Shown here one piece after another: positions 10,504-22,297 of a stretch of DNA of 64,000 nt. This stretch comes from Adiantum capillus-veneris (taxonomy: Eukaryota > Streptophyta > Polypodiopsida > Polypodiales > Pteridaceae), in assembly GCA_014529385.2 (NCBI GenBank), contig CM043971.1, forward strand, positions 96,190,382 to 96,254,381, in the 5' to 3' direction. Every line of letters begins with the position of its first letter. Position 1 is the stretch's first letter. Under the pieces are notes generated by a model. It was not told the DNA's origin, did not search any database, and saw only the letters and a list, made by a program, of their open reading frames with translations. The translations under genes were made by a program, and so were the position numbers.

Positions 10504-10522
10504 CTCCCCCCCTCCTTGCTCA
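10504..10522 (-). other. Polypurine tract of Tat-G
   Basis: Read on the minus strand, GAGCAAGGAGGGGGGGAG runs straight into the TGTTAGAAG that opens the 3' LTR. This fixes the element orientation as minus. Confidence 0.85.
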
Positions 10523-10567
10523 TGTCGTCCCCGACATGGCCGTTGATCCGCTTCTTCATCGTATGGT

Positions 10568-13500
10568 TTAACACATCTTGATCAGTGATTCGTATCTTGC
10601 ATGCAGGTTCATCATTGTTGGGCCAAAAATATCAGTGTTTATGGTGAAGAAGCCTGTGTAGAACGCTTCTTCAAAGGCCTGGAGGTGATAGGATGGTAGA
10701 AACATTATCCTTTGATACAGCGCATGTATCACCTCCTTGGAAGGTTGACCAAATAGATCATAGGCGCATCTGTAAGTATCCTCGAAGAAAAAGATGTTGT
10801 CTGTCACCTGGCTTGGCTTGAATTTCTCAAATACTGCTAAGAGGGTTTTGCAGATTTTCTTCATCATGATGCACGTAAGGTCAGGTGAGCCAATGAACAA
10901 TTTGATGGCGCCCGTTAGGGTTTTCACCATGTATTGGACACTTATTCTCTCACTTGCCTTCAAGCCCGGCTGCCTAGGGTAATTCAACCAAGTGGATTGG
11001 CTTCTTTGTAAGATCTCCTGGGCTTTCCACGTCCTGATCCTTGGTAGAGGACAAAAGCTGAGGTTGTCTCTGATGTTTTTCGGTGCCTCTACCAAGTGGA
11101 TTAGGTATTGTGGGTACTTTGTGAGCCAGGCCTTCCTCCATTTTGGCTGAGAGTCAACAATTAGCCTGACCCCTTCTAGTTCAGAGGTATCTGCGTTGTA
11201 GAGTGGTACGGTCGGCTCTTCTCTTATCCGCTTATTGATGGTGGCTGCTTCATATTTCAGCAAAGGATATGGGAGAGAGGGTTGAAGCCACTCGCGCGTG
11301 AGGCTGCTGGCGTCAATCTTCTGAATGGTCATAGACTTGAAAACCCTCTGCTCCCACTCCAAGGCTTCCTTTGTTGTCTCTCTGATTTCCACCTTTATTG
11401 CCTTCCTTAGCTTCTCTTCCTCCTCCTGTGTTAGATCTTGTGGCTCTTGAGAGGATCCTTCTAGGATTTCCTCTTGCATAGGCGTGTCCACCGGATCTGC
11501 CACATTTTCTAAATCGATGCCCTCATTGGCTGCTCGCCCTGTGCCATCTTGCTCTCCTACTTGCTATCCTCTCAGCTCCTCAATCTGCTTTAGGAGTTTT
11601 TGTTTTTCTGTTTCAGCTTCTTCGCCCATATTTACGAGGAGGTCATTCAATTCGGCATTTATCCTCTCCGCCTCCTCGAGCTTTCTTTTTATACTTTCTA
11701 CTTCCTCTTGCAGGGCTTTTTGGTCTTCTTCCATTCTTGTTTGCATGACAATAGACCCTTCTGCCATCATCAATCTTTGCTTTTTCTCTAGAGTCAGCTC
11801 CTTCTGAAGTTCTTGCATTTGTTCTTCATAGAGTTGACTTTCCGTAGTGATGTGAGTCGAGCTAGTAGCTCTGACTCTGGCAAGGGATGCCCGCAGCCTT
11901 TGGATGGTCTGATCTTTCACTTTGAGCTGGTCCTTGAGCTCAAGGACCTCATCCTGGCTGGCTTCTTGATCTATCTCCGCCTTTTCTTTGGCGTTTCTCA
12001 TGGCTTCAACTTCTTTAGATTCCTCAGCCAGCTGTAGGGTCAGGTTATCCCTTTCCCTCTCGGCATCTATCAGTGATTTTCTAAGTTGCTGACATTCCTC
12101 TTCAACTCCTTGCATTCTTTGTGCTGCTGCCTGATTTTCTCCCTCCATTGCCTGGCATCTTTGCAATGCCCTTGCTAGGCTGGCCTATAGCTCAGCTTCT
12201 CTCTCTTTCTGCCTTTGGCTTTGTCCTTGTAGAGAGTCTACTTCCAGCTTTATCTTTATTTATGTGGCATTGAGAGCTGCCATCTCACTTTTTGGAGCCA
12301 TGGACTGCACTCTCAACCCGGTTAGCTTCGTGATCACCACATCCCAATCATTGGAGGGTGGGTGCAGATCCACTGTATCTGTGGCCATTTCTTTTAGTTC
12401 CACGAGCCTGATGCTTTGCATTTGTTCTTTAGGCCCTGTGCTTGCCAAGTCGAATGCGACTGTGGCAGCTTCTTCCTTTTTGTATCCTACAGCTAGCAGG
12501 TCCAAAAATGTGTGATATGAATCATCCGACTCTTGTTGCTCAATTCGAGGCTTAACCTCTTCCTTTGGCTTCGGCTCCTGGCTCTGCTCTTGCTTAGCCT
12601 CTTCCCGTTCTTCTGGTTTGTCTTCAGCCTCTTTATCTTCTTGTGGAGGGCTGCTAGGAGGTGGTGAGGGCGGTGGTGAGGGTTGTGGGCTGGCCGGTAG
12701 AGATGTAGGCTTTTTCTTTACATCTCTGTCTGCCTTTGTTTTTCTTTCTCTCTCTTGGCTCTCTTGCTTGTCTAGCAGTTTCTGCCGTATCTGCTCCACT
12801 TCCTCTTTTGTAAAAGGTACATGCGGTATCTTTTCTGATGCGGCATCAAGAATCTCAAAATTTTTTATATAATCCTCGAATCTGTCCCTTTGCACTCTTT
12901 GGGATGATCCCGACATTGACTCTAGAGATGGCTTCCAGAGTTCACTCAAATCACCTTTAAGGGCTCTCTCTACTCTGAAGCTCTCCATCAGCCTCTCTAA
13001 TCTTGCTGCTTTTTGTGACTTTGTTTCTTTCACCGGCACTTGGGCAAACTCTTTCTTTCCTTTCTTTTACTCTGGCTGCTCCTCTTGAACAGGCTCTAGA
13101 CGTCTTTTCAGTCTTGTAGCAACCCTTGGTGCTCTTTGTGGCTCGTCCTCTTTGTCTTCTTTTAGCCTCAGCCAGTCATTCTGAGACGGGGGGTCAGGCC
13201 ATCTTCCTTTTGCGTGCAGTGCCCCATAAATCACCTTAGTGATTAGTTCTGCTGGCACAATATATGTTGGCTTCTTGTTACCCATCTTCACTAGGTTGTC
13301 ATGTATGTATGCTGCATAATTGATTATCTTTGGGGTGCCTTTCGTCAATGCCCAAGTGAATGTCGTGGCAATTGCACCTGGCGGCATTCTGTACCTTTGT
13401 GGCCTCTTTGTACACATTTGGAAGTATTGGTTGTACAACTGACTCATGACTTCCACTCTTGGGTTTGCAATATCTTCAAATGTGTAGTTGACACTATCCC

Positions 13501-13945
13501 CCTTGTTGGAGAGGTCTAGTGCATCTGCTACAACCTGCTCAATGATGATTATTTCTGTTTCTGGCCTACCTTGTAGATCTGTTACTTTGGCCACTCCATC
13601 TTCTTTGATGGTTGTCACAAACTCCCAGACTCTCTTTATGTCCACCCCTGCCAATACTGCTTCAAAGTAGTTGTGGAGATCAATCTTCTCCAAGTACCCT
13701 GCCATCTGGCTTCTTACGAACTCATTGAGTTCTCGCGACAGCATTGGTAGCTCGATCACATTCCCTTCAGTGTCTTTGAACACTCCTTGGTAGATCTTTA
13801 GGTCGTTGGACTCTAACAGATCTTCTTGGATCCATGTGATGGTGGGCTTTAGTGTTCCTTCTGGTATGACGAAGGGCTCCACTTCTTCTAGGTAGTCCTT
13901 AATGGTCATTCTTTTCTTCTTTGCCGGTGACTTCGCAGCTGCCAT
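10568..13945 (-). pseudogene. Large accessory ORF of Tat-G (1,125 codons, three in-frame stops)
   Basis: One reading frame runs from ATG at 13945 to TAA at 10568-10570 and is interrupted only by TAA at 13067-13069 (codon 293), TAA at 12260-12262 (codon 562) and TAG at 11564-11566 (codon 794). Four parts can be seen. Residues 1-292 are a folded N-terminal region ending in a basic RLKRR stretch. Residues 303-560 are Lys/Glu-rich with a Pro-rich tract (SPPPSPPPSSPP). Residues 594-793 are a long heptad-rich coiled coil. Residues about 815-1125 are a second globular region. No polymerase, protease, envelope or transmembrane signature is visible. It lies between pol and the 3' LTR, where Athila-type elements carry env-like genes, but I see no signal peptide or fusion peptide. 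The function is unknown. A diverged homologue is at 56515-57828. Confidence 0.75.
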
Positions 13946-14110
13946 AGATCCTGTTGCACTCAGTAGTCCGAAGTTAGCGTTTTTTCCATATTAGCTGAGA
14001 CAGTGAGTTTTAACTATCCAAATGACTTGAAAATTGAAAATAAAGCTTAAAAGGAACTTGTGAAGCTGTGCATGTGCTCACAGTGCAATTCTGGCCAAAA
14101 TTTTCCATTT

Positions 14111-14134
14111 AGACATCCTACGCGTAGGATGTCT
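14111..14134. repeat. 24-bp perfect palindrome upstream of the accessory ORF
   Basis: AGACATCCTACG is followed at once by its exact reverse complement. It lies 166 bp upstream of the accessory ORF start. Identical palindromes occur four times in the Tat-G leader (27592-28458). The flanking TTTTTCATCAGAAT is shared with the leader copy at 27867-27890. Confidence 0.95.
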
Positions 14135-16039
14135 TTTTCATCAGAATTGGTTGATACTTGACATGCTTGTAGTGCATGGCTTAAGGAACATGGCTATGTG
14201 CTTGGATTTGGATTTGGGCATCAAAAAGTGGATTTTTTGGCTGATTCAAGCTTTAGGTCACAAATTGGGTAGAAAGTCCATAACAGGTAGTAATTGATGT
14301 CCAAATGGATTGAAAATTGGTATATGGGCTCTTTGCACCATGGTATTGGCTCCCATGATGTCACTCCCTGTGTGGACTTCAGATCCTCCGAGCCGTTTTC
14401 TGACTTTTGGAGTGCTTTTTGGCGATGAAATTTCTTGATGTTGGTCTCCATAGCTTCCCGATCCCCTGGGGATCCTTGCTGTATGGTTTTTGTCGACTTT
14501 GGCTTCACCGGAGCTTCATTTGGCAATTTGTCGCTCTAGAAGCACCCGTGGTTGCGTTTACATATCTTCAATGATTTGTGGTGGTCTACCACCATAGGAC
14601 TTGGTTGTTGATGGTCTAGGAAAGCCGCTCGTGAAGTTTGGTGGCAAACGGGCATGCGGTTTGGCCGCAAGAGCAATTTGACGCTTTGTGTGTCTGATGC
14701 CGTTTCTGAAGTTTAGTGCCGCTTCGGGTCACTTTTTGGTCATGTGGGTCACATAGACTTGTCGAGCATGTCGAGATGCTCCTACCCATGAAATTTGGTA
14801 GCATTTGGGCGCCTTTTTGCTGATTTCTCATTTGGTGGCCTCTTGCGGGATTCTAGGAATTAGGGTTTTTCCCGATGGTTTTCTACTGCCTTTGGACATC
14901 CAAGATTGGTCTTCTATGCTAGGGTAAGCTGCCGATAAAGTCTTGTTGCTCTTGGGTTAGCCATTAGGTCGTCGTCTTTACTTGTAGGTCTCTACCGCCC
15001 GCTTTGTGTGTGATCTCTACGCTAGTTTTCGCGACATAATGACAAACATGCGCGAAAAGCTCAAGGTGGTGAGCCTACCTCTCATGTCTGAAGCTCGTTG
15101 GGTAGTCGTGCACTTCGTAGAAGCTACTGGAAGGTCCGTCCGCTCTAGGTGGCAGAAGCTCTCTCCACAAAGTCAATAGTGAAATTGAGCTAAAAATGAG
15201 GTGAAAATTTCTTATAATGAAGGTCCCTGAACCACTTTTCATGAAATTTGACATGTGCTCCCAACTTCTTGCGAGATGCGGTTTAGGCTCAAAAATTTCT
15301 TTGATTTGGACTCCATTTGCTCTGTTTACCAGAAATTTGGCATTTCGGTCAAAACCTGGCCAAAACACGCTTTCCGCTCCAGTCTCATAATTGCACCCCC
15401 ACTATACCATAGGTTTTCCTATAGTCACTGATCATCCCCATATTTTTTTTTTTTCATTACGACCATTTTTCACCTGCTTTTTGTATTTTTAAAGTTTTTC
15501 TACCGAAAATTAGCAAAAATAAAAGAGAAATAGTAAATCAAACCCAGAAAATCCCCAAAAATCATAATAAATCACAAACATCACCACAAAACATTATATA
15601 CACTCACATGCAATTTTTATGGCCGGATTTCTCCATTTTACCAATATTTTGCCCAAAAAATGGCTATTTCTACTTATATACACACACCTAGGGGCTTGAT
15701 TTGGCGTTCGGCCCCATATACCTATAGATACATGTTGTATAAGGGCATATGTACTTGGGTTAGTCCATAAAATTTTACAATCAAACAACAACCCTTAAAA
15801 TAGTCGAAAATCATGCCCTTTTTTGCTCTTTCTGCTATTGGTTCTGCATTTGAGAATGCCTCTCCCCCTCCTAGCCGGAGTCCTTCCGGACAACAAGGTC
15901 TCGCCTCGGAGTATGTGCTGTGCATAGGTTGAAAAATTTGTGCTAATGTTTGGCCGATGAATGTGGCCCTATTTTATGCATACTCGGTCAATGCATGGAA
16001 AAATTAATGATGTGCAAGAGAAGGGAATAAGCAAGATGC
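14135..16039. other. No recognisable gene: non-coding part of Tat-G
   Basis: Short open frames exist on both strands (for example minus 14221-14526 and 14616-14831), but none has a family motif or a shared frame with neighbours. AT-rich, A/T-run sequence lies at 15440-15680. It may be a spacer between the protease-like ORF and the accessory ORF, or debris of another insertion. I see no LTR boundary in it. Confidence 0.5.
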
Positions 16040-17194
16040 TTATTGGCATTCACCGTCGAGGTTTCCTATTTTCTTTGCAAGTAACAGTTGTAACTCTACT
16101 GCTCTCTGTTTAATTGTCTTTTTTGCAAAAGGCAACACTTTGCCGCTTCTGTTGATATAGCCGTAGTTGTTTCTATGGAGAGGATTGGCTTGGCCAAAAT
16201 GGCCGTGGACCGTATTTCCTTTGCTTTCCATTGGCATTTTGTTTTTGCCGGTTTTTGTAGATGTTTTGCTATTGATTTTGTTGCTGATTGGCATCCACAT
16301 AAGTCGGTTGCCTTTTTTCAAATGCAGCTGTCTGCCTTCCGTTGTTGCTTGTACTAAAGGGAGTTCCTTTTGCTTTTGTTTGGGTATCCAAATGCTAGTG
16401 ACATTTGAGTTATTGCTGAGCATTTTCTTTAGGATCCATATATGTTTTATGCACTTGGTTTTTGGTTGAACTATCTGCTTCGGTTGAATTCTTTCGTTGC
16501 ATTGTTGTTTGTCTGCCATGTCATTTCTATCCATACTTGTTTCTGTAGTTTTGGTAATCGAGGTCTTTGCACTGCGGTCTGCGATTTCGTATGTGTGTAA
16601 TTAGCATGGTTGGCTTTTACCTGTCTGTTGGTCTCGGGTATCATGTTGTTCTTTGGTGGCATTCTTGATTTTGGCTCTTTTTCCGGTGATTGCATTGCTT
16701 GCAGCTGATTATTCCGGTATTGCTGAGCAAAGGTTATCACTTGTTGTTCTTGTGCATGCTGAATTTTTGACTCCCTTTGCATTCCAATCTATCTGTACAT
16801 TGTACTCTTTTTGCCATGGTTGTCCCAACATCATTGGGTGTTGTGTGTTTTCAATCTCCACCACATAGAATTTGTGTGGGTAAATATATTGATGTATTTG
16901 TACATGCAATATAGTCCATCCCAATGTTTTCAACGGGTGTGATGTACTACTTTCCAGCACTTGAGGAGTAGGATGAAGTTGACCTGTGGATTTGAGCTAT
17001 TGGTATAATCCGTAAGAGAGCGAATTTGCCTGAGCTCCAGAATCAAGCAATGCCATTGTCAGGAGTTTTTTGGAGCAAGGGATTGCGCATATATACATAC
17101 ACATGCATGGTGCATCAAATGAAGAATTGCCCATTTTCCAGAGCCAGGTGGTTACGTGGGGCCCACATGTGTACAGGTAGGACAACATGTACAT
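16040..17194 (-). pseudogene. Second retropepsin-like ORF of Tat-G with basic Gln/Lys-rich tail
   Basis: In minus frame, LLTMALLDSGAQANSLSY (active site at 17033-17044 plus flanks) is a textbook retropepsin Asp-Ser-Gly loop. MMLGQPWQKEYNVQIDW near 16800-16850 is the C-terminal strand of the same fold. TAG at 16997-16999 separates them, and another stop lies at 16709. The same frame then continues from 16534 to 16040 as a Lys/Gln-rich basic segment with WIPKQKQKELPLVQATTEG. This is distinct from the gag-linked protease near 23200, whose motif is Asp-Asn-Gly. It could be a remnant of a nested element or a second protease module of Tat-G. No RT or gag of its own adjoins it. Confidence 0.6.
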
Positions 17195-18892
17195 AGTGCA
17201 TCGATTTTCACTATCACCAGTACCAGTATGTTTTTTCTACAATAATGAGGAGTTTATAGCGCGTAAAACTTCTCGAGGAAGCTATCCGCAGGCCGACGAC
17301 ATGAGGTAAGCAGGTGCGTCAGATGGCATCTAGTGGCGTCAGGAGGGTGAACGGGGTCAATATTTGCACGCGGATGAGGACGGACACAACGTGGGTGTTT
17401 TCTTGTGAGAGTTATGTAGAAACGTCATCATTAGGATCACTTTTTGGGGCCACTTCACGTGGTTGCGAGACGCATTATTGAAAAGAAATGAGTGCCAGGT
17501 GTGCGGATGATGCAAAAAGGTGACAACTATGCACTGCGAGGTCAGTTTTTGGCCTGTTCGGGGTCCGTTTGAGGTCATCTAAAAGGCCAAGGGTGACTAA
17601 ATAAAAAAGCTAAGTGTGGGAACTGAAAAAATAGAGAGAAGATCAGAAAAAAACGTGGAGAAGAGAGGAGGAACAGCCGCAAGTGTGTTTTTGCTGTTTT
17701 TGGAGCATTTTTTGGCCCTTAACTGCTCATCCGAAGTCGGATTTGAGCACTTTGACATTGTAGACTGGGGTTTTTGGGCGTTCCGGACGCAATGGCGCTG
17801 TTTTTTTGTGTAATCTTCTCCGGTGAGTGAAGCCTTTGCTTAACTTTGTGGTTGTATCTGGTGTATTTCCTTAATACTGTGTAAACTATTTGCCCCATTG
17901 GTGTTGGGCTGAGCTTCATTGAGTCTAAACAATAGCCATTTGCCTCCTTTGAGCTGAATTGAGAGTGTGTGTATGAGTGTGTATGTGTGAGTGTTGAGTG
18001 GGCAAGTGGGAAATCTCTCTCTTCTCACTCCGTCTGTGTGTTTCCTATCTCGGCCAGGCTGGTTGTGTGAGCCGAGTGGTGCCCCATAGTGTGTGTGTGT
18101 GTGTGTATCATTCCAAGAGTGTGTGTCGGGTCATTATAGAGGCGTTCTGTGTGTTTCCATCCCGCTCACATTCTTTTAGCGCCCCCACAGAGGATCTTCT
18201 TCGAGTACCTTCTGCTTCGAGCTTCAAGCTTCAAGATTCGGGATTACAGGTTACAGGTTACAGGTTATAGGTTACAGGTTACAGGGACAGGTACACGTAC
18301 AAGTGATTCACACAGGTACAGGTAGCTGGAGTACAGTGATATACTAGCAGTGATGTCACTTGCAGTTGTTGTGGGTATGCATCACTTGGCGCCTATTTGA
18401 GCGCATTGTCTGTTGGATTGTACGTTACTTGTGGAAACTGCCATTGTACGCATTTTTGGAGCCATACTTGGTTGTATTTGGCAGTCCCAGCCATTTCTGA
18501 GACCTGGTTTGGAAGATAGTCATTTCTGAGACTTGACCATACGCAATTTGCATTAGCCTTCGTGTGAGGGTCGATAGCGTGAGGTTTTTATTGAGCTGGG
18601 GGATTCTCAAATGTAGAGATCCTTTCGGTGATACAGGTAGCTGAAGCACCCTTTTTGTGACCTCGCCATAGGCTATGTACTAGTGAGTCCTACTTGATGC
18701 TCGGGTTCTATTGTTGACAGTTTATGCATACATATAGAGTCTATATTTTGGGTTCCTACTGCTCTATTTCTGGGGAAACTCTGCCAAAATTTTTCCAAGT
18801 TATGATGGCTGGTTTTTTGGTCTTTTGAGCCATTTATACTGTTATGCTGCTGAAATTTTGGCAAAATCAGAGGTTAAGTCAGGTGTGCCTTC
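17195..18892. other. Non-coding part of Tat-G with short simple repeats
   Basis: No convincing gene is present. The stretch holds a GT-rich block (17960-18130) and a 7-bp tandem repeat at 18244-18285. A near-duplicate CATTTCTGAGAC occurs around 18491 and 18523. Short open frames on both strands lack motifs. Confidence 0.45.
18244..18285 (+). repeat. Six tandem TTACAGG heptamers
   Basis: Six consecutive 7-bp units, five TTACAGG and one TTATAGG. The period equals that of the plant telomere repeat TTTAGGG, but the sequence differs. Confidence 0.9.
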
Positions 18893-20110
18893 TTGGGAGC
18901 TTCATGGTTGGCTTTAATGGATGATCAAAATGGCCCTCAATTCACTCCATTTCATTTAACTCAAAGAATCCAGATAAATGTTCATGTGTCCAGGAAGATT
19001 TTTTTCCAGCAGCGCATAGTCTTTATGTTCGGGCCAAGAAGATTACGAGAGATCTTGGAATGTCCTTTGCCTGTTGTAATTCAAGTGAAGTACATGGCAA
19101 GGTTTATTCCATTGTCTTCTCAGATTCTTTATCCATTACAACAAGTGGCAAAGCATGATCCATTGCAATGGGATGACAAGTGTGAAGAAGTGTTTCAAGA
19201 GGTGAAAGAGGTGTTAGGGGGTTTGTCAGCCATGCAGGCTCCTGATTGGGAGAAATTTTTTAATGTAAATCCCTCAATAGGGGATGATGCCATTGGAGCC
19301 ATACTATTGCAAAAGGGGAAGGGCAGCCATTATATGAGGCCAGTGTATTGTGCAAGCGGAGTGAAGTTGGTAGCGGAGAGAAAGTTCTCGGAAGTAGAGC
19401 TAGTGATGGCCAGTGTAATATTTGCTTGTCGACGATTTCGTCATTACTTGCTACCACGGACTTTTGTTTTCTTGACGAGTTATGCCTTTTTTCCACAGTT
19501 AATTAATGGTACTAACATGTCAAATGTGGTGAAGAAATGGGTAATTGAGCTGCAAGAGTTTGAGTTCTCTTTTCTAGTGGAAGATAGTACAAGGGCTACC
19601 CTAGCTGATTTGTTGACCTACAAGGAGAATCCCCTTATTGTTAAGGAAGAGGTGGTGAGAAAGGTAGTTGAAGAAGTGCCACAGATCAGCAATGCACATG
19701 TGTTGTTCTTTGATGGTTCATACAGAAAGAGCCATGATGCAGCTTCAGGGGGTATAGCACTTTATGATCCAGAGGGGAAGCTAGTATGCAAGAGAGGGTT
19801 CAAATTGGATGCTCATAGTAACAATGAGGCTGAATATGCTACTCTGGAATCCGGATTACACATTTGTTTGAAGCATGGGGTTTGAAGGTTGAGCATAAAA
19901 GGTGATGCCTTGTTAGTGGTGAAGCAAGTACTGGGTGTGTGGAAGAGCAAGAACACCTCATTGAAGGAAATGTGCTTCAGAATTAAAGGCCTGTTAAAAA
20001 ATTTCGAAGCATGGATCATCAGACACATTGAACGTGGTCTAAATGGAGAGGCACATGAAGCAGCTCAAGGCATGATTGGGGAGCTATTTGTGTTGAGGAC
20101 CACTTTACCT
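18893..20110 (+). pseudogene. Inverted Tat-G pol segment: RT thumb, RNase H and archaeal-type RNase H
   Basis: On the + strand, opposite to the rest of Tat-G, one frame carries the end of RT (REILECPLPVV and FIPLSSQILYPLQQV, about 19045-19150). RNase H follows (GDDAIGAILLQKG, then FSEVELVMASVIFACRRFRH, 19280-19450), and then an archaeal-type RNase H (VLFFDGSY near 19700, NNEAEY near 19820, IKGDALLVVKQV near 19896). The usual fourth catalytic Asp of the aRNH is replaced: NGEAHEAAQ is found where the family has EAD-x-LA. A TGA at 19883-19885 interrupts the frame. The RT palm with Y-x-D-D is absent. RH plus aRNH in this order is diagnostic of the Tat lineage. Confidence 0.85.
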
Positions 20111-21490
20111 CTTTATCATGGCCGGGAAAGTTTGGCTCAAGAAGAGGAGTTTTTGCTAACAGGAATCATTCCAAAGGAGATTCAGAAGCCTAAGAAGTAT
20201 GGCTTTGTGCGTAGAGCATACAGGTACAAATTGATTGGTGATGTCTTATACATGAAAGGGGCTGATCTCGTGTTGAGACGTGTACCTTGGTGGGAGGAGC
20301 TTTATAGAGTGTTGGAAGAGAATCATGAAGGCACATGTGGTGGCCATTTTGCTCTAAAGATCACCTTGCATAAGATTTTGCAAGAGGGGTATGTATAGCC
20401 TAGTTTTCACAAGGATGTTCACCATTGGTGTAGGTCTTGCAATAGGTGTCAAGCATTTGGGAAGAGAGTGTTGAAGCCAAAGCTACGAAAAACCATTATG
20501 GCGTTTGATGTGTTTGAAAAGTGGGGGATTGATGCAATAGGCCCGTTACCTATCACAAGCAGGGGCAAAAGCTATATCTTGACGGCAATGGACTATCTCT
20601 CTAGATGGGCAGAGGCTATAGCAGTAAAACAAATCACTGCAAAGGATGTGGCAAAATTTGTGTATGATGAAATATGTTGCAAGTTTGGGGTGCCATTAGA
20701 GCTACTTTCAGATAAGGGGCCAGGATTTAGAGCTGAACTGCTAGACTTCTTATGCACAAAGATGAAGATTAGGCACCAGCATACCACTCCTTATTACCCA
20801 CAGTGTAATGGCTTAAATGAAAGATTCAATGATGAGTTGGTACAAATTCATCCTAAAGTGACAGAGCACCAAGGAAAGAATTGGGATTTGGAATTGCCTA
20901 GTGCATTATGGGCTTACCGTACTTCGGTGAAGATAGGTACAGGGTTTACTCCATTTCATTTGGTGTATGGAAAGGAAGCACTATTGCGTGTGGAGGTAGA
21001 GTTGCCTGCGGTCAAGATGTTAGAGAAGTTGCTTGGGCCGCCTAGTGATGCATTCAAAGAGAGGCTCTTGCAGTTACAAGAGGTCCAGTTGGATAGGATG
21101 AGCGCATTGGAGCATTATGGGCAGATGCAGGATAAGGCTTTGGCAAAGATAAATGAAAAGTTCAAAAGTAAGGGTATCAAGAAACATGACTTGGTTTTGC
21201 GCTACAACAGTAAGCTGGACAAGACCTTCCAAAAGAAGTTTCAAATTAAGTGGGAAGGCCCTTTCAAGGTAGTGGAGTGTTTTCCAAATGGCACATATCA
21301 GCTGGCTAACCTGGATGGTGTTCTACATAAGTCAAGGGTAAATGTATTGCGTCTTAAATTGTATCATGCTAGATTGATGATGGTGGAGCAAGATGAGCTG
21401 TCTATGGATAAAGGAGTGTTGGTGAGCAATGAGGAGACCTGTGATGCGGCGAGTCTCATATCTCTCTTTGCTGCTGCTGATCATGAATGA
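20111..21490 (+). pseudogene. Inverted Tat-G integrase, one internal stop
   Basis: The frame continues from the aRNH. The HHCC finger is seen as NHEGTCGGHFAL (20322-20357) and CRSCNRCQ (20432-20455); a TAG at 20396-20398 lies between. The DDE core is complete: Asp in WGIDAIGP (20531), Asp in LLSDKGPGF (near 20710) and Glu in GLNERFND (near 20817). The C-terminal region has DLVLRYNSKLDKTF, WEGPFKVVECFPNGTYQL and a charged tail, ending with TGA at 21488-21490. There is no chromodomain, as expected for Tat. The strand is opposite to gag and protease, so this copy could not produce a Gag-Pol. Confidence 0.9.
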
Positions 21491-21499
21491 TCTAGCAAG

Positions 21500-22117
21500 C
21501 TAGGGGAGGGGCAAGGGATAATTATCCCTTATGGTGGCTGCATTTACCTTTTTGAGGTTTACACACACTCGCAGTTTTCCATTCTTTTTGGGAACTACCA
21601 CAATGGGTGACACCCAATCTGTATGTTCGATTTCATAGATGAATTCAGCTTCCATCAGCTTATCAATCTCCTCTTTGATTCCTTTAGCAAATGTGTCATT
21701 ATATGTATAAGGACGTTGTTTGCTAGGTTCTGCATCTGATTTCAAAGGAATTGTATGGTGGCATATCGATGGATCAACTCCTTTGAGGTCCTTATAGGAC
21801 CATGCAAACACATCTTTATACTTTTTGAGAAGTTGTGTTAGCCGTTCTTCTTCTTCAGGCTCTAAATCGTTTGCTATATAGACCGGCTGAGGCTTTTCAC
21901 CTGGTTCTACGAGGTCTATCTTTTTTGCATTTTCTGGCCCATTGTAGGATTCTTGGCTGGTTCTTTCCCTGACTGGTGGTGTCATGATGATTTTTCTGTC
22001 CTGGATGGTAAATTTCCGATAGTGTGATGGTACATTCATGTTTCCCTTTTCGGACTCCCCTTTATCATCACTATCTTCTTCAGTAGTCCATATCTCACTT
22101 AAAGACCGTTGGTCCAC
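21500..22117 (-). pseudogene. N-terminal reverse transcriptase of Tat-G, cut at the inversion
   Basis: On the minus strand a linker with a run of Glu (PEEEERLTQLLKKYKDVFAW) leads into RT fingers: KQRPYTYND, IDKLMEAEFIYEIEHTDWVS, PIVVVPKKNGKLRVCVNLKK and RDNYPLP. The frame then stops at 21500, ten bases from the stop codon of the inverted integrase. The palm domain that should follow is missing. The frame is the same as gag and protease upstream, with a disrupted stretch at 22118-22297. Confidence 0.88.
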
Positions 22118-22297
22118 TCTTGGTCTTTTATTGTTTCTTTTTTTTATTTTTGAGATTTTTGTGATTGTGTTTCTGTTTTAGCTTTTCGTTCCTGTTTTAT
22201 TTTCTTTCGTGTTCTTTCCCTTTGATATTTTCAGAATCTTCCTGATATTTGATCTTTTACACAATCCTCTGCTTTTACAAGCATCAAATAGTGAGTT

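Noticed and set aside
12264-12872. Plus-strand Ser/Cys-rich frames opposite the accessory ORF
   Set aside because: They mirror the Glu/Lys/Pro-rich codons of the minus-strand ORF and do not share its end-to-end frame.
10568-13945. Accessory ORF as a retroviral-type envelope gene
   Set aside because: Position fits, but there is no signal peptide, transmembrane segment, Cys pattern or fusion peptide; the middle is Pro/Glu/Lys-rich and coiled coil.
18244-18285. Interstitial telomere repeat
   Set aside because: The unit is TTACAGG, not TTTAGGG or a one-base variant in a long array.
21513-21530. An 18-bp perfect palindrome AAGGGATAATTATCCCTT at the inversion junction
   Set aside because: It is the coding sequence for the conserved RT phrase R-D-N-Y-P-L, so the symmetry follows from the codons. 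It may have promoted the break, but nothing shows this.
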